Both the position numbers and the translations under genes were made by a program. A stretch of 64,000 nt of DNA from Cyclina sinensis (taxonomy: Eukaryota > Mollusca > Bivalvia > Venerida > Veneridae). Below the pieces are notes generated by a model that saw only the letters and a list, made by a program, of their open reading frames with translations, was not told the origin of the DNA and searched no databases. Of this stretch, positions 47,105 through 60,205 are shown in pieces. Location: the NCBI GenBank assembly GCA_012932295.1, contig JAAONU010000037.1:176061-240060 (forward strand), in the 5' to 3' direction. The stretch's first letter is position 1; each line of letters begins with the position of its first letter.

Positions 47105-47733
47105 TTTCATTATGTATTTCGTTGTACTCCATTATGTATTTCGTTGTACTCCATTATGTACTCCGTTGTACTTCATTATGTACTCCGTTGTACTCCATTT
47201 TGTACTCCATTGTATTTCATAATGTACTCCGTTGTATTTCATAATGTACTCCGTTGTATTTCATTATGTACTCCGTTGTATTTCATTATGTATTTCGTTG
47301 TACTCAATTATGTACTCCATTTTATTTCATTATGTATTTCGTTGTACTCCATTATGTACTCCGTTGTACTCTATTTTGTACTCCATTGTATTTCATAATG
47401 TACTCCGCTGTATTTCATAATGTACTCCGTTGTATTTCATTATGTACTCCGTTGTATTTCATTATGTATTTCGTTGTACTCAATTATGTACTCCATTTTT
47501 ATTTCATTATGTATTTCGTTGTACTCCATTATGTACTCCGCTGTACTCCATTATGTACTCCGTTGTATTTCATTATGTATTTCGTTGTACTCAATTATGT
47601 ACTCCATTTTATTTCTTTATGTATTTCGTTGTACTCCATTATGTACTCCGCTGTACTTCATTATGTACTCCGTTGTGTTTTATTTTTAATTTCGTTGTAC
47701 TCCATTATGTACTCCATTGTACTTCATTATGTA
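47105..47733. repeat. 22-bp minisatellite, about 28 copies
   Basis: The consensus on the plus strand is 'taYtYcgttgtaYtYcatta' plus 'tg'. Because 22 is not a multiple of 3 and the unit has no stop in any plus frame, all three plus frames stay open and give Tyr/Phe/Cys/Leu-rich repeats. Those open frames are artefacts. The array ends 35 bp from the stop codon of the minus-strand transporter gene. Read in that gene's sense it contains AATAAA at several units (for example 47679-47684). Confidence 0.95.
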
Positions 47734-47768
47734 GAGGACAGTTTACCTGTTGTGTGATGCTGATTCTT

Positions 47769-50700
47769 TTATGATACTGATACATCTGCTACTAAGTCAA
47801 TATTCAGCCTTTTATAATCAACTTTGAACAGCAGCATCAAAGGTACAGCAACAATGTATACACCCACAAGAGCCCAGTTAGCCCATCCAGTGTCTGAAAT
47901 AATACATGATATGTGTGTACTTCTACAGATAAATATCTCAAGACAATAATTCATGAAAAGTACGAAAGACTGCTCACTGATAAAGTAGGTCAGAACTAAT
48001 TTGTAACCTGAACAATGTTGATTTAACCTGAACTGAATGATTTACTTCTTCCCCGAATATCATTGAAAGGCCTGTTGACAGCAGGGTTTAGATGCATTTT
48101 ACTAATAGTTTCATTCATACAAAAATATTTTTTTTGTAATAAATTGCTTTCGGTTTGGCACATAGATCTTTCCACTGGGTTTTCTGGGTGATCGTAAAAC
48201 CTGATATTTTTTCAATCTGGTAAACATATAAGATTCATTTAAGTGAGGCTTATTTTGATACAAATATAATATTTGATGGTTAGTTCTTATATTTGACTCT
48301 AAGCAGTGTTTACCCAAATTAGGAATAAGCTCTATTCCCATGAAGACTGTTGCTCCAATATTGACCATCATACCCAGAAAGCCTGCTGTAACACCCTCTC
48401 CAACAGGGTAAGATGTTTCGCATGTCATCTCTAAGAAAAGTGGCATGCAACTACTTATTAGGACACTACCAACAATAACTGTGGCATAAAAGGCACCTGT
48501 AACAATAACATGTGTATTTTGGTAGGAAAACAGGTAAAGTTGTATCTTGTTTATATTGTGTAAAAACCGAATTGAGCATACCTCTTCCTTGTAAACGTTC
48601 TATTTATAGCTCTTGAAGAAAATAAGGGTCCAGTGTATATGTCTTTTTTTTCGTGTGTGTGTGGATGTGTGTTACTTAGCTGTTAAATAACTTTTAAGTT
48701 CATGTGACTTAACTTTAATAAACTTATGTGATAGTCTAAAATCAAAAAATTATACATGTATTTTACGAATATCTTTTACCTTTTGACTTCGGAAGAATAT
48801 CCACACACATGCACGTAAACAATGCGAAATCTACTGCAATACAAGTGTAAAGTATAATAATGATCGCCTTCGTTCTTCTTTGAAAATAGTCAACAAATCT
48901 ATAAGAAAAGTAAACATCTTTCTTTTAAAATCATTCGTATGAAATTAACCTGTTTGTCTTAGAACCTCTTAAAATTTGAACTAAGGAAAATTTGCTTCAA
49001 AGATGTACCGATGGTCAGAAAATGTCTTAACATAAATGTCATGTTAATGATCAGTATACCGTTCGATGAATGAAACACATGAAATAAGCGCTCTCACTTT
49101 ACATAAATCATATTCAATATAAAGCAACGTATTTAAAACCTATGCAAGGTGACAACAAACATCGGAATTAAAAAAGCGAATTCGCCGATTTGTGGAAAAG
49201 TGTTTTGAACAGTTTTGTTGTATGCCACTGAAGCACCTATATATGGGTATATTTGGTGTATGTAATAGACTAAACACCTACCTTGATTTACAGATACAGA
49301 AAAGTAAAACTTTAGATCAAAAGTTGTATTAACACAACATGTCAAACAAATACCAGTAAAAAGCATAAAACGGATGCATGTTGGAGTAACAATATCGAGA
49401 AAGCCCGTGCTTGCACGGTCTCCAATCTAGTACGTATATATGTTTATATCTTCTTAATTTAAGGAACCCCTCTACCTGCCCAGTAGAATGCCGCAACACA
49501 CGCCAATTAAACTTCCATAAAAATTCATCCAGCCAGCATCAGTCTAGAAAATATATAGACAAACTTAAGCGTAATTATTAAAGTATTTTGTTATTGTAGA
49601 AGCTTCTCACAAGTGCATTCTTTCTTTTGCTAAAAAGATTCTAGAACTGAAAAAGAGTTATAGATTTCTTGAAGACTGCTTCTTTCAAATTGGAATTTGT
49701 TTTAGAATGATACTCGAAACAGATATGTAAGCTTTCATACTGCGCGCCTATTGGCTTTTCACTGAGAGGGAACATTATTTTTGCATTTTAAAAGTAATGA
49801 AATGCAATTTACCTGAGAAATTCCGTATGGACTAAGAACAATATCTAAGATGGACGACCAGTTTCCATAGAAACCGATTGGGACGGCGTAAATCATTGCA
49901 ATGAACCATATCGATGGATTTCTTCAAAATAAAAACATAAATTTTATGCAAATATTAAAATCGGTTTAAACTGTATTTATAACTTTATTTATTTTCGTCA
50001 GCTTAATGATTCCTTAGTTCAACGTTTAGTCACATGAATAGACGTCTGGCATGAAACTACCTATGTCACATATCTCTATTTAAATGAAATTAGGACGAGA
50101 CGCAACCTGTATAATCGACACGCTTCAACCTCAAATGAAACTATTTTAGTCAGTGAGCAAATACAAATTATGGTTTCTCTGTGTCTCTCTTATTTTAGTT
50201 AAACATTACACGAAAGTAAAAAAAATAATTTTAACATACTTGACAAGTGTGACAATGCCATGCCTGAGCTTGTATCTATCTATACTAGCTGATTTACTCG
50301 GTGCTATACTTGGCTTAGATGGTAGGTATATTACACAGCATAACATTAAAGCGACTGCAACACCAAAAGCTACGAAGAGAAAAGTAGCATTTCAGGTAAT
50401 GATGGCATAAGAAGAACATTTAACTTCGAAAGCGCTGAAAGAGAAGAAAACAATCTGATATAAAGGAGAATTGACAGCTTTTACACACGCAAAAAAAGCA
50501 AGAATATAATCAAACAAAATAACAACACACATTGAAATTTTACATATGAAAGGCCATGAAAGAGAATGACACCTCTACCTATTTGATATACTGACTGCAT
50601 CCTAGAATTACCAACTGGCATGCATCTCACAAGGTTAAAAGTAGGAACTCGTCCTTAAGAAACAGCAATGATTCTACAAAGCTGTGCAGCAAATAATATT

Positions 50701-53265
50701 GTTAAACAATGAATAATACATAGATGGAACTTCTGCTTTTACAAACAAGTAACAGTAGTCGTTTTAAATAACTAAGACGTGTTATATCAGGTAAATCAAG
50801 GAATTCAGATAAAACGCTTCTTTATAATGTATTTCCTAGTTATATGAAAACAAAAGAGAAATACTTTGGCATTTTGTTAAAAAAAAAGTAATTGGTATCG
50901 CTTAGTAGTTACCCCTGAAAGTTTTCTGTTAATGTCTGTTGTAGTCAAGATACGTTTTAATGAAATATATATAAAATGCATAAAAGACAACTATAAAACA
51001 AATAGAATACTACTTCTTTCATTCAAAACGACTTACATATGTAATGAAGCTCTCTCATCTGTGACTTTATCAAAGATACATCTGACAATGAGAAAACAAA
51101 TAAAAAAGTAAGTGACTGAAAACAAAGTATTGTTTCTAAGTGTAACACAACTATGACAGATATACTTATTTGTTTTTTAAATTTGACAGTTTAACTAATT
51201 GCCTTTTAGACGTGAGACATTAACGATTAAAGTTTTTATACCTTATGCATGTCGTTTATTTTCAACACTAGTTCAAAGCTAAATAACATTTATATAAATT
51301 ATATTTTATATTTCTATCGCTTAGATTTGCCGTTGTTTCGCCTTGCACAGTTGAATTATTGATTTGAAGCAAAACAAAAATGGAGGCAATATGGATAGTA
51401 GGTTTACAGAATTATATACTACCTGTTTCATTCAGTAAAATTTCTGTACCATTTCTGAAGAGTAAAGTATATTGCATACTTTGAAAACGAAGATGTAACT
51501 TCGAAGTCACGGTAAGAGACACAACCTCATGTGCAAACGATCGAGTAATAAAACAGTTTGCTTACATAATAATTTTTAACAAATAATATCTTACGTATAA
51601 GTATCATGCAAGAATCTCAAATTTGTATGAATTCATCATCTGCGCTGCTCTTATATTCAAATGGTTCTTCCGAAAATTAGCTAGATAACCAAGTTTCGTG
51701 AACTTGTGACATTTTCGACACCTGGAAAATGTTAACATAAAAAATTTACTCACAGTTTGGGCATCGACACTGTCAATGGACCTGGCAACGGACAACAAGA
51801 AAAAAGGGAAAACAAAATTAAAACTGATGAAACAAATGAGTGCTTTTATATTTTTCATTAATAACTTGTCACTGGTAAATAGTTACTTATCTGAGGGCAA
51901 TGCACTTTCTTTAATACACCATCCATGAACAATCTAACCAGTCTATTTTTAGAGAACAACAAACGTTCTACATTTTTACACATTGAGCTAAGTTACAAGT
52001 GCTCTGAGAAATGTTGCTAGGGGATACTTCTAAAGCTCCTGGTGTGATTCACAAAAGGGACCTACTGTTTCCGAGGCAAACACCTCGCCATAAAATGAGA
52101 GGTAAGAATATATCAAAAGAAGTATCTACCAAAGAGAAAAGCAGCTGCAGCACCAAGGGCTGCAGCCAATGCCGAGACTGCTGTTGCTGTTGTCCTTTCT
52201 GTCACCTTGAACCAAGTCTTTGACATTACAGTTGGAATTGACATTGTTATACTTGTTGCAATTCCATTGAATCCTTGACCAATCGCAATCAATCTATGTG
52301 GTAAAACGGAATGCTTAAATTGTGGGCATATTTACACTATAAATCTTAACAGCGTCTGGTAAGCTTAAATTATGAAAATCAGTCGGCAAAATAGATTCTT
52401 TCTTATAAGTATTTCTAAAATATTCTTAAGATTAAATTTCACCATATTGTATAGCACGTTCTCAGAGTAAATATGTTCTTGGAGAACATTATAATCATAA
52501 TTATTTCTCTTATGATCATTATCTTGCGACTTCATTCAACTGTGAAGCTGGTAGTTAAAATCAGCATCGAAGAATATCGAAAATTTTTGATATCATATAT
52601 TTCAGCATTCGATATTGAGCAAAGTTTTTACAATTTGTACAATGGAATCAAATATCATTATATGATATCATCTCTAACCGTGAATTAATAAGTAATTTAA
52701 AATAACTCACACTGTGGCAGTTCCGTGATCTAAAGTTACAATCCTTGTTGCTGTTACAATTGCCATAGTTACTGTACATACGACCATTGACACGCGGATA
52801 CCTGATGTATGAAAGGATACTTTTCTAAGAAAAATGATCGAATATTTCTATCTCTATAATTTCATCAAGCATGACTTGGGATCGTTAATTGTAACAAATA
52901 CTATTCAGTAAAAACTTATGCTTAGTGTATCCCCCCTCGGTCTGATGTCTATTTACTTTTCATCACATTGTGTCAACATGTTAAACATAAAAGAAAAAAA
53001 ATATGATTCAAGAAACTGACGTTAGCTTATTTTTACAAAAGAAGTTCTTGCTCTTACCCCTGCAGTCCACAAGGTATACACCAAGTAAAACTGACAAAAA
53101 TCCTGTTATATTGCCTACGTTGACAATCCAGAATAGCTTGTTGTCAGTCCATCCGTAGACAAGATAGGCCGATTGTGAGATAGGTCCCCATGTCGCCCAT
53201 AAAAAGTTATTTAATACGTTAACAAGGGAAACAACTCCGATCACATACCACCGAATTCCACACAT
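47769..53265 (-). CDS. SLC49A4: SLC49A4 (DIRC2)-like major facilitator transporter
   Basis: Twelve minus-strand exons: 53058-53265, 52711-52801, 52130-52293, 51754-51781, 51423-51454, 51037-51081, 50240-50369, 49813-49921, 49476-49543, 48780-48898, 48314-48496 and 47769-47893. All junctions are GT-AG and phase-compatible. The total is 1302 nt, 433 aa plus stop. Diagnostic text: RWYVIGVVSLVNVLNNFLWA and TWGPISQSA in TM1, SKTWFKVTERTTATAVS, GPLTVSMPKLNGT, AMIYAVPIGFYGNWSSILD, DAGWMNFYGSLIGVCCGI, YPVGEGVTAGFLGMMVN and DTGWANWALVG. This is the member-4 branch of SLC49, not FLVCR. Mammalian SLC49A4 is a lysosomal membrane protein, reported as a proton-coupled pyridoxine exporter; the NGT sequon falls in the loop that is glycosylated there. 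Human SLC49A4 is somewhat longer at the N-terminus, so an upstream start is possible. Confidence 0.9.
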
Positions 53266-53781
53266 ATCTGGTCTATTTCTTTCAACTATTGAGGTCTTTT
53301 ATTCATTTATTTTCATAGCAGGTATTTCTTTTGTATATTCCTTAAAGGCAGTTTCCATTTTCACTCAGTGAAAGCCTCTGGTACACAATTCTTAAGTCAT
53401 TTCAAATCTGTGTTCAGCAACATTAATGCTGATGGTTAGTTATGTCTTGACAAAGTAAGTCACAAATCTCATTTTTTCAGTGTCAATATAAATTATTTAA
53501 TGATTAAATGCTAAGTACTTTATCTAAATCCTCAAATCAATTTAAACGAATATGTATATAACTATTACTAAATCCAGGAATATACAATAACAGAAAAATT
53601 TATATTTATATCAGCGTTTGGACATTGATTCATCAAAAGATTATCACAAATATACAATGTTTTATCATACATGAAAATCCTAGATATGATATGTAGGACC
53701 ATAAATTATTTGATAACACAGTGTGACAGTTTATGCATTCGAACCAAAACTAAAACGACTGGGACAGAAAAAAGGCATACT

Positions 53782-53846
<65 letters not shown>

Positions 53847-54155
53847 CCAGTCAGTCAGTCAGTCAGTCAGTCAGTCAGTCAGTCAGTCAATCAATAAGTC
53901 ATTCAATCAATCAGCCATTTTTTTATTTTAATAAATGAGTAATTGTAGCATATCTTTCAACATTATAATATTAACTTCAGTATCCTTCATCTAGGACATG
54001 CATTTATCCCCCTATTTATCTAATTAAATAAGGTTTTGAATGATAACGTTACAAAGAAGATAAGATACTCAAAGAAACAAAAGGATGTTTACCTTAACAA
54101 ATCATGAAAACTTTTGTTATAATAATTAGACGGGAAAATAAACCGTTCGTTAAGT
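53266..54155. other. Divergent intergenic region (transporter / lectin)
   Basis: Lies between the start of the minus-strand transporter and the start of the plus-strand lectin, so it should hold both promoters. It contains the TCAA/TCAG microsatellite. No clear TATA box can be assigned. Confidence 0.4.
53779..53910. repeat. Compound (TCAA)n-(TCAG)n microsatellite
   Basis: About 17 tandem TCAA units followed by about 10 TCAG units, then a few TCAA-like units. It produces the Ser-Ile-Asn-Gln frames at 53671-53938, which are not genes. Confidence 0.95.
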
Positions 54156-57100
54156 ATGAGTTGGCTTTCTAAATTCGGATTGTTATTATGTTACATAGGC
54201 ATATGTCAAAGTAAGTTAAACTTTAACTTTGCATTTTAACAGCGAGATACCTACACTTTCTAAACTCTCTTAAAACATGGATAGGTTATTCCCCTGCATC
54301 TTAAAGGTCATGTGACACGAAATTTTGACCTCGAAATTTTCATATGAGCGAAAAATATATATATCTAACTATGACTGTTTTACAAAATTCCGCAGGTAAT
54401 TTTCATCTTTAAGATGTTTTTATAGCAAATTAAAATCCATATTTTACGCACTTGGTTGCGAACACCTGTCACGAGCGAAACCGGAAGTGACGCACATTTA
54501 TCCCTTGCCACTTTACACAGCTGCCTAGATTGTTAACAAAAACTTTAAAATTATGATGGAAAGTAAATAGGTAGACTGAATATAGTAAACAAACAAAAAT
54601 GAACAAGTTCAACTAACATCATGAATATACACTGAAGATTTTTTAAATAAATATTTTGAAATTTTGATGGAATTACGAAGCCAATGAGCAATATTATATA
54701 GAGGCTGATTTAATCAGGGTTATAGAATTAAAAGATACATCAGTGAAGATATCTAGACTATGAGAGATTTTTCAAGTAACTGATCCAAAAAGATTTTGAA
54801 CATGCTTATTTTTATCTGATGAAGTTTGTTGGAAGACTTGATTAACTAACTCCAATCGAATCCAATTTTTGCTTATTCATTCTACATTTCCTTTGAAAAC
54901 AAAACAATAATGATCAAAGAACAAATAGAATGAAGAAGCCCTATAAAATATGTCAAATTCATTACACAAACACATTGTTTTTTTAATAATTTGTTCAAAT
55001 TCAGAAGTCGAATGATTTTTATTTTCATCATAAATAGAACCATAACATTTAATTATCTAATTAAGATATGTATCTACATGGAAGCTTCTTAACTAAAAAT
55101 CATTCAGACATGTTCATTGGAACAAGCTATTACATAACGTTTTCACAAGTGTGACTGATCAAAAGCAATACAATCAATTTGTAAGATCACTTGCAATAAA
55201 ATTTTGCTATTTGTCTCAACTTTATTATTGATTGGGTCATCAAAAAGTTAATTGCTTTGTTTTGACAGCTATGCAGAATATACAAGGGTCCCATTTGGAC
55301 AGGTTAATTTGCATAAATCCTAAAGTATAAGGCGTGATTTATGGATCTTTGTCATTTCATTGGATATTAATTTATAAGCAGACACAAATTTCTACTTGAT
55401 GGATATGTCATATTATTATCTTTCAAACAATATCTCAACGTGAAAATACACTGTAGTGTGAATTTCAATTCTAGTGAAACAAATGTTAACACATTTGATC
55501 ACCTAAATTCATTTGAGTTTTACTACACTTAAAGAAAAAGAATTTGTTTATGATGTAAACATCATGTGAGGAAGTGCTACGGAGCATGTAAAAACGTGGA
55601 GGAGATAGCTTTATAAAGAACCTCATCATGGAAGAAATTGGAATATTTATTAATATTTATTAAGGTAAAATTACTACCCGTTCTCCCGACACAAAGTTTG
55701 AATTTACTTATAAAAAATGAGAAGTAATCATATTATTTTATTTAAATGACAATTTATAGCATGTTATTTCTATAAGTGTGCCTTTATCGTGTTTCTTGCA
55801 CTTGTGGTTTAGTGTCATTTTTTTCATTTAAAAACGGATGTGTTATGAGCAGTGTAATTCTGCACTACTGCCTGGTACAGTAGGGATAAATCTACGTCAC
55901 AGCCAACAAATGCGGCGGAAACTACCGATGTCGAAACGGAAACAGCCGATCTTTGAAAACACGTTTTTTTCTTATCAACAGCAATATTTTCATAATTTCG
56001 CAGTAAAACCATTTTAATCAGTACATTTTGATTATTTTGAATAGGCAAAGTTGCTATAGTCGTGTCACATGACCTTTAAGGAAGAGCCAAGTGATTTCGA
56101 TAAAAATATGATTCTAAAAATGTTTCTTTTTACATTCTCTTTACAAAAAAATCTTGACTGAGGAGAGACAAAAACAAGCAGCATACATCTTTTAAATTGG
56201 TTTATTTCTCTTCAATCAGGTGCGCAGTTTTGTCAGAATGGCTGGGTGACATTTGGTGATTCGTGCTATCTATTTGCTGATGAAATCTCTCTAGATTGGA
56301 CAGAGGCAACGGTATTTATTTACAATATAATTTATAGATACATTAAAAGCAATTACTTTTACAATTTGTATTGTTAAAGTGGAATGACAATTTGACTTAT
56401 AATATATTAACTCAACTTATAACACTGTTTGTAAACATTCGCTCCACCTGCTGACTATTTATATTCATCTCCATAAAAAGGTGGAGTCAGTGTCTGGAAA
56501 TCTTGAAAATCTGAATCAATGCTCATTTGATTGTTACGTGATTGTAATCGATACCCTACTGTTTCTCGTAAACGCCTTCCTATTTTCAAGCATTTCTGCG
56601 CATCCCATGATGGTTCGCATGTTGTAACAATCGAATCCGAAGCGGAATTCTTGTTTCTTCAAGATCAGTGCAATCGTTTGTTCAAAAAAGGTGTGAATTG
56701 TGTTTAACACTTGCTTGTCAACGCTTCTGAAAACTACAGAACATGCAGACGACCGATACTCATTTCTATATAATATATATTTCAGAGGTCTGTATAAATG
56801 ATACAAATCAAAGCAGACACGTTTTAAGTTTGAAAATGTGCATTTCTATATTCAATTACATGTATTTTCAATGTTTTAGAATACAAGAATACTAATGAAT
56901 TAAAGCAAAACTATAAAAAAATTGTTTCCATAGTTATGTTATCATTAACAAAACTCTGTCAACTGTTCTTATTTTTGTAAAATGAAAAGAGAAATGGACC
57001 GCATTCTAGATTACTATAAAATACATTCAATTATAAAAGGGGCTGATAGAAGTAACTGGTTTTGGATAGGAGCTACAGACGACGAGGTTGAGGGTGTGTG

Positions 57101-57514
57101 GGTTTGGTATACTGATCACAAACCATTGAGCCAAGGGTATAAGAACTGGTATCCAGGGCAACCAGAGACATCTCCAAACTTCAACAATGACTGCGCATGT
57201 CTTTGGGGTCCCATTTCCTATACGTGGCATGACTATCATTGTGAATTAAAATCTCACGTGATTTGTGAAAAAGGGTAAGACTTTTCTTATTTGTCGGAGA
57301 CAAGTACCAGTGCATGTTCTTATTGATAAGTGTTATATCTAAATTTCAAGTACTAAGTCAATACTGTCACATTTCAGTTAGTTCTAAAGCTAATTACCTT
57401 AAGTCGTAAGTTTACAGTATTTTTGTTTCTCTTTTATCTCAGAGTTACATACAGATACTTGCTAAAGTGATATATTCTTTTTCCAGATTGTTAGATGAAG
57501 CAATCATCGGATAG
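54156..57514 (+). CDS. Secreted C-type lectin, five exons
   Basis: Exons: 54156-54210 (signal peptide MSWLSKFGLLLCYIGICQ), 56220-56311, 56591-56690, ~57010-57274 and 57487-57514. Phases agree; with 57010 the product is 179 aa, and an alternative acceptor at 56992 gives 185 aa. Mature domain: FCQNGWVTFGDSCYLF (long-form CTLD start), HFCASHDGSHVVTIESEAEF, FWIGATDDEVEGVWVW, NWYPGQPE, NNDCACLW, WHDYHC, HVICEKG. The Trp-Ile-Gly core and all disulfide cysteines are present. The Ca2+/sugar site is QPE rather than EPN or QPD, and the usual WND is WHD. CTLDs bind sugars or other ligands, often in invertebrate immunity or mucus. The first intron holds a 1.8-kb TIR element. The last exon adds eight codons after a strong acceptor. 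Confidence 0.85.
54300..56080. mobile_element. 1.78-kb TIR-bounded element in the lectin intron
   Basis: 'ttaaaggtcatgtgacacga' at 54301-54320 is exactly inverted at 56060-56079. The interior has no transposase frame. The minus-strand frame 55824-56048 is not accepted. The last ~75 bp before the right end recur in inverted orientation at 58831-58908. No clear target-site duplication. It is probably a non-autonomous DNA transposon, lying wholly within intron 1 of the lectin gene. Confidence 0.65.
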
Positions 57515-57961
57515 ATAATGCCAAGACATAACATCAAATGAAAATTATTGACAAACAAATAGTAGTGAAAAAGTTATTCGATCGACATGTGTGAACCATA
57601 CGGGAGCAGCCACCCATTAGCAAAATATGCAAAAATGTCAAAAAATAGAATTCTTCTTTTTATTTCATAACTAGTACAACTAAAGTATTATATACTTTCG
57701 GATTCAGCAGATTATTTTAAGCAGGCACATTCTGAATCAACAGAAACAGCAGACATACGATACTTAAAACTGTTAAGATTATAAGATTAAAATGATAAGT
57801 GTAATTCAAATACTTTTCATTTGTACCCTTAAGCAAAACCACCCAGCTGTGAATATGAACTAGTAATGCATATAACGCGAACCTCTAGTCTGAGTAAACA
57901 TAATTCCTGAAGCTTTCTTATTTACTTCCGAACTGAATTCAATAATAAGAACCTAAAACGG

Positions 57962-58022
57962 ACTGATTCTTTGAATGCCCGCTCCGTAAGCGGACGCGTT
58001 AACCAACAGGTCACGGAGACTG
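57962..58022 (-). mobile_element. SINE head fragment
   Basis: Minus-strand 'cagtctccgtgacctgttgg' followed by 'ttaacgcgtccgcttacgg' and 'agcgggcattc' matches the tRNA-like head of the SINE at 32065-32303. The B box and body are missing, so it is a truncated copy. Confidence 0.6.
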
Positions 58023-58830
58023 TTTATATGTTTTACGTAAATAATCTTTACGTCACTCACTCAGATCTAGATGGATTTGCATAACAACAATGTTATGAAC
58101 CTATTTAGATTCCTTTTATGATCTCATATTAATGCTTTCATAATTACATGAGCAAATTAATCAGTCTTTTCATATAGGAGCATACTAATACCGATTAACT
58201 AGTGATTTAGTACATCAGGTTTGTAACTTAATACTTGAAAGAGTTTTTCTACACGCTTACTAGTAACGACGAGTTGAATCAGTTCAAATATATCTTATCA
58301 CCTGACATATGTACTAATATCAAAGCACTGTAGATCAAGTCAAAGACGAACTACCAAAGATAAGAAGCATTGCTGTCTGTCCGCCGGTCCGACCCTACTA
58401 TCTCTCTCATCGCTGACTAACCATCCATGACCATTCAATCATGATAATTCATCCGTGAACAACGCCCCTAGTTGTTCACCAGTTCAGGTTACTTTCCTGA
58501 TTTTACTAACGTAATTTCTGTGCATACCACTTATATAGGGAACACGTCTTAACGTCTCACCCGAAAGACAAAGTGTAAGTGGAGGAGCAGATGATCGACC
58601 ATTGGATAACAAAACCTTTACATTAACACTATACCATCGATTCACCTCTAACGTGCTTTTCATAACGTTTCTTTTACGCGAGCTTTATTTGAAAAAGCCT
58701 GTCATTTTTTAACTTTCCCTGCCTGTTTCATGATGCAATTGTTTACTTTTGATGTTACAGTCACTAAATGCAAAACACTGACACAATAACTTAAAAGAAT
58801 AAATGAACTTATAATATCCCTACATATATA
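58023..58830. other. Intergenic, no gene seen
   Basis: No exon, RNA gene or array recognised downstream of the lectin gene. Confidence 0.4.
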
Positions 58831-58908
58831 TTAAAGGTCATGTGACACGACTACAGCAACTTTGTCTATTCAAAATAATCATAAAGTACTGATTAAAATG
58901 GTTTAAGA
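58831..58908 (-). mobile_element. End fragment of the 54300-56080 element family
   Basis: Carries 'ttaaaggtcatgtgacacga', 'ctacagcaactttgtctatt', 'caaaataatcataaagtact' and 'gattaaaatggtttaa'. This is the inverted right end of the element in the lectin intron, with a few substitutions. The rest of that element is absent. Confidence 0.7.
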
Positions 58909-58984
58909 GATATTACGCACGGTATGCACTACAATAAAAACTATCATGTCTGTATTTTTCAGTGAAACAGAAAAGTTTTGTATT

Positions 58985-60205
58985 TGAAATATGCTTCAAA
59001 CAAGAGGCCAATTATCCCTTTATCGCTCACCTGAGTACCTTCAGTTAACTGAAAGGCCAGTGAAGGAATCAAGGTAAGTTCACCCAATGCTGAAATTGAA
59101 ATCTACATGTACATCTGCTTAAAGTTTCATAAACACAGCTTCAAAAACAGTAAGTAGGTCAATAGTGCAATATTGATTAAGGTCAAAGATAAAATCTAGA
59201 ATCAAAATAGTAAGTATAGTTCAAATTTTCATACTGTAGCCACAATAAGAAGAAAATAGGTCAGCAGGTCAAGGTGCATGTTAACTAAGTTCAAATATGG
59301 ATGCAAAATTATAGGCATAGTTAAAACTTACTTACAGTAGCGACAAAAACAAGAACATAAATCAGTAGGTCAAGGACTAAGTTAAATATGAGTAACTGAA
59401 GATTCCTTGAAAATTGTTAAAGGAATTATTTGATATTATTGTTGTCAATATAAAGTAAGTTACACGACCCCCGGGATGCGAGAAGTTTTAACTCTACAGT
59501 GATTATTTGAACAATCTTTGTAAAGGTCAACTTTTCAATGCTACATACCATATATTTAAGTTCTACGGCATACGATTTCTGAAAAATATTTTCAAAAATT
59601 TTATATTTAAAAAATCACCAATGGGGGCAGGCCAATTTTTACACTATGGACAAATTTAAACAAACCTGGTGGAGTCTACCAAACAATGTTACATAAAACG
59701 GCATACAGTTTCAGACAGAAGTATTTTCAAAGTTTTCCTAAACAACATAATTGTAACAAGTGACCCCCAGGACAGGGTGGATATTAACCCTGGGAAAAAT
59801 ATTTTAACAAGCTTTGCAGAGGTAAGCAATGCAATGCTACATATAAAATTAATATGTAAGGAGATTTTCAAAATTTTAAGTTTAATCAAATTGTTTTAGA
59901 GAAAATGTCTTTTGAACAATTGTGGACGACGGACGACAGACAATTATCGATCCTAAAAGCTCACAAAATTTCAGCCATTTTACCGAATTTTTATTTCACG
60001 CCAAATGACACTTGACTAGAAAAACATCTCAAGCATAACTTTATCTTCAGCGGATAGGATATGTGAAATATTTTCTGTCATGCAAGATATAATAAACAGA
60101 ATTCAAAGAATATGAATACTCACGTTGTGTGTATATTACGTTTAAACAGATTTCATTTCTATCATAACATTTACATATAACTTACATAATTGACGGAGGA
60201 ATTGG
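58985..60205 (-). repeat. Dispersed element, first copy of a local duplication
   Basis: Begins 'acaagaggccaattatccc' with 'tcgctcacctgagtacc', the inverted end of the element type at 34310 and 42640. The block from ~59248 to 59610 recurs at 60420-60790, and 59868-60205 recurs at 60790-61130. Shared text includes 'gacaaaaacaagaacata', 'tacatttaaggttctacgg'-like text and 'ggacgacggacgacagacaa'. The open frame 59669-59899 is not a gene. Confidence 0.75.

Noticed and set aside
46876..47774. Tyr/Cys-rich membrane-like proteins in three plus frames
   Set aside because: They are the translation of the stop-free 22-bp minisatellite; frames rotate through the same unit.
50240..50437. A longer exon 7 of the transporter using the acceptor 'ctctttcag' near 50438
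   Set aside because: It places an in-frame TGA before the membrane helix. The acceptor at 50370 with micro-exons upstream keeps phase and matches the family.
53671..53938. Ser/Asn/Gln-rich proteins
   Set aside because: Direct translation of the TCAA/TCAG microsatellite.
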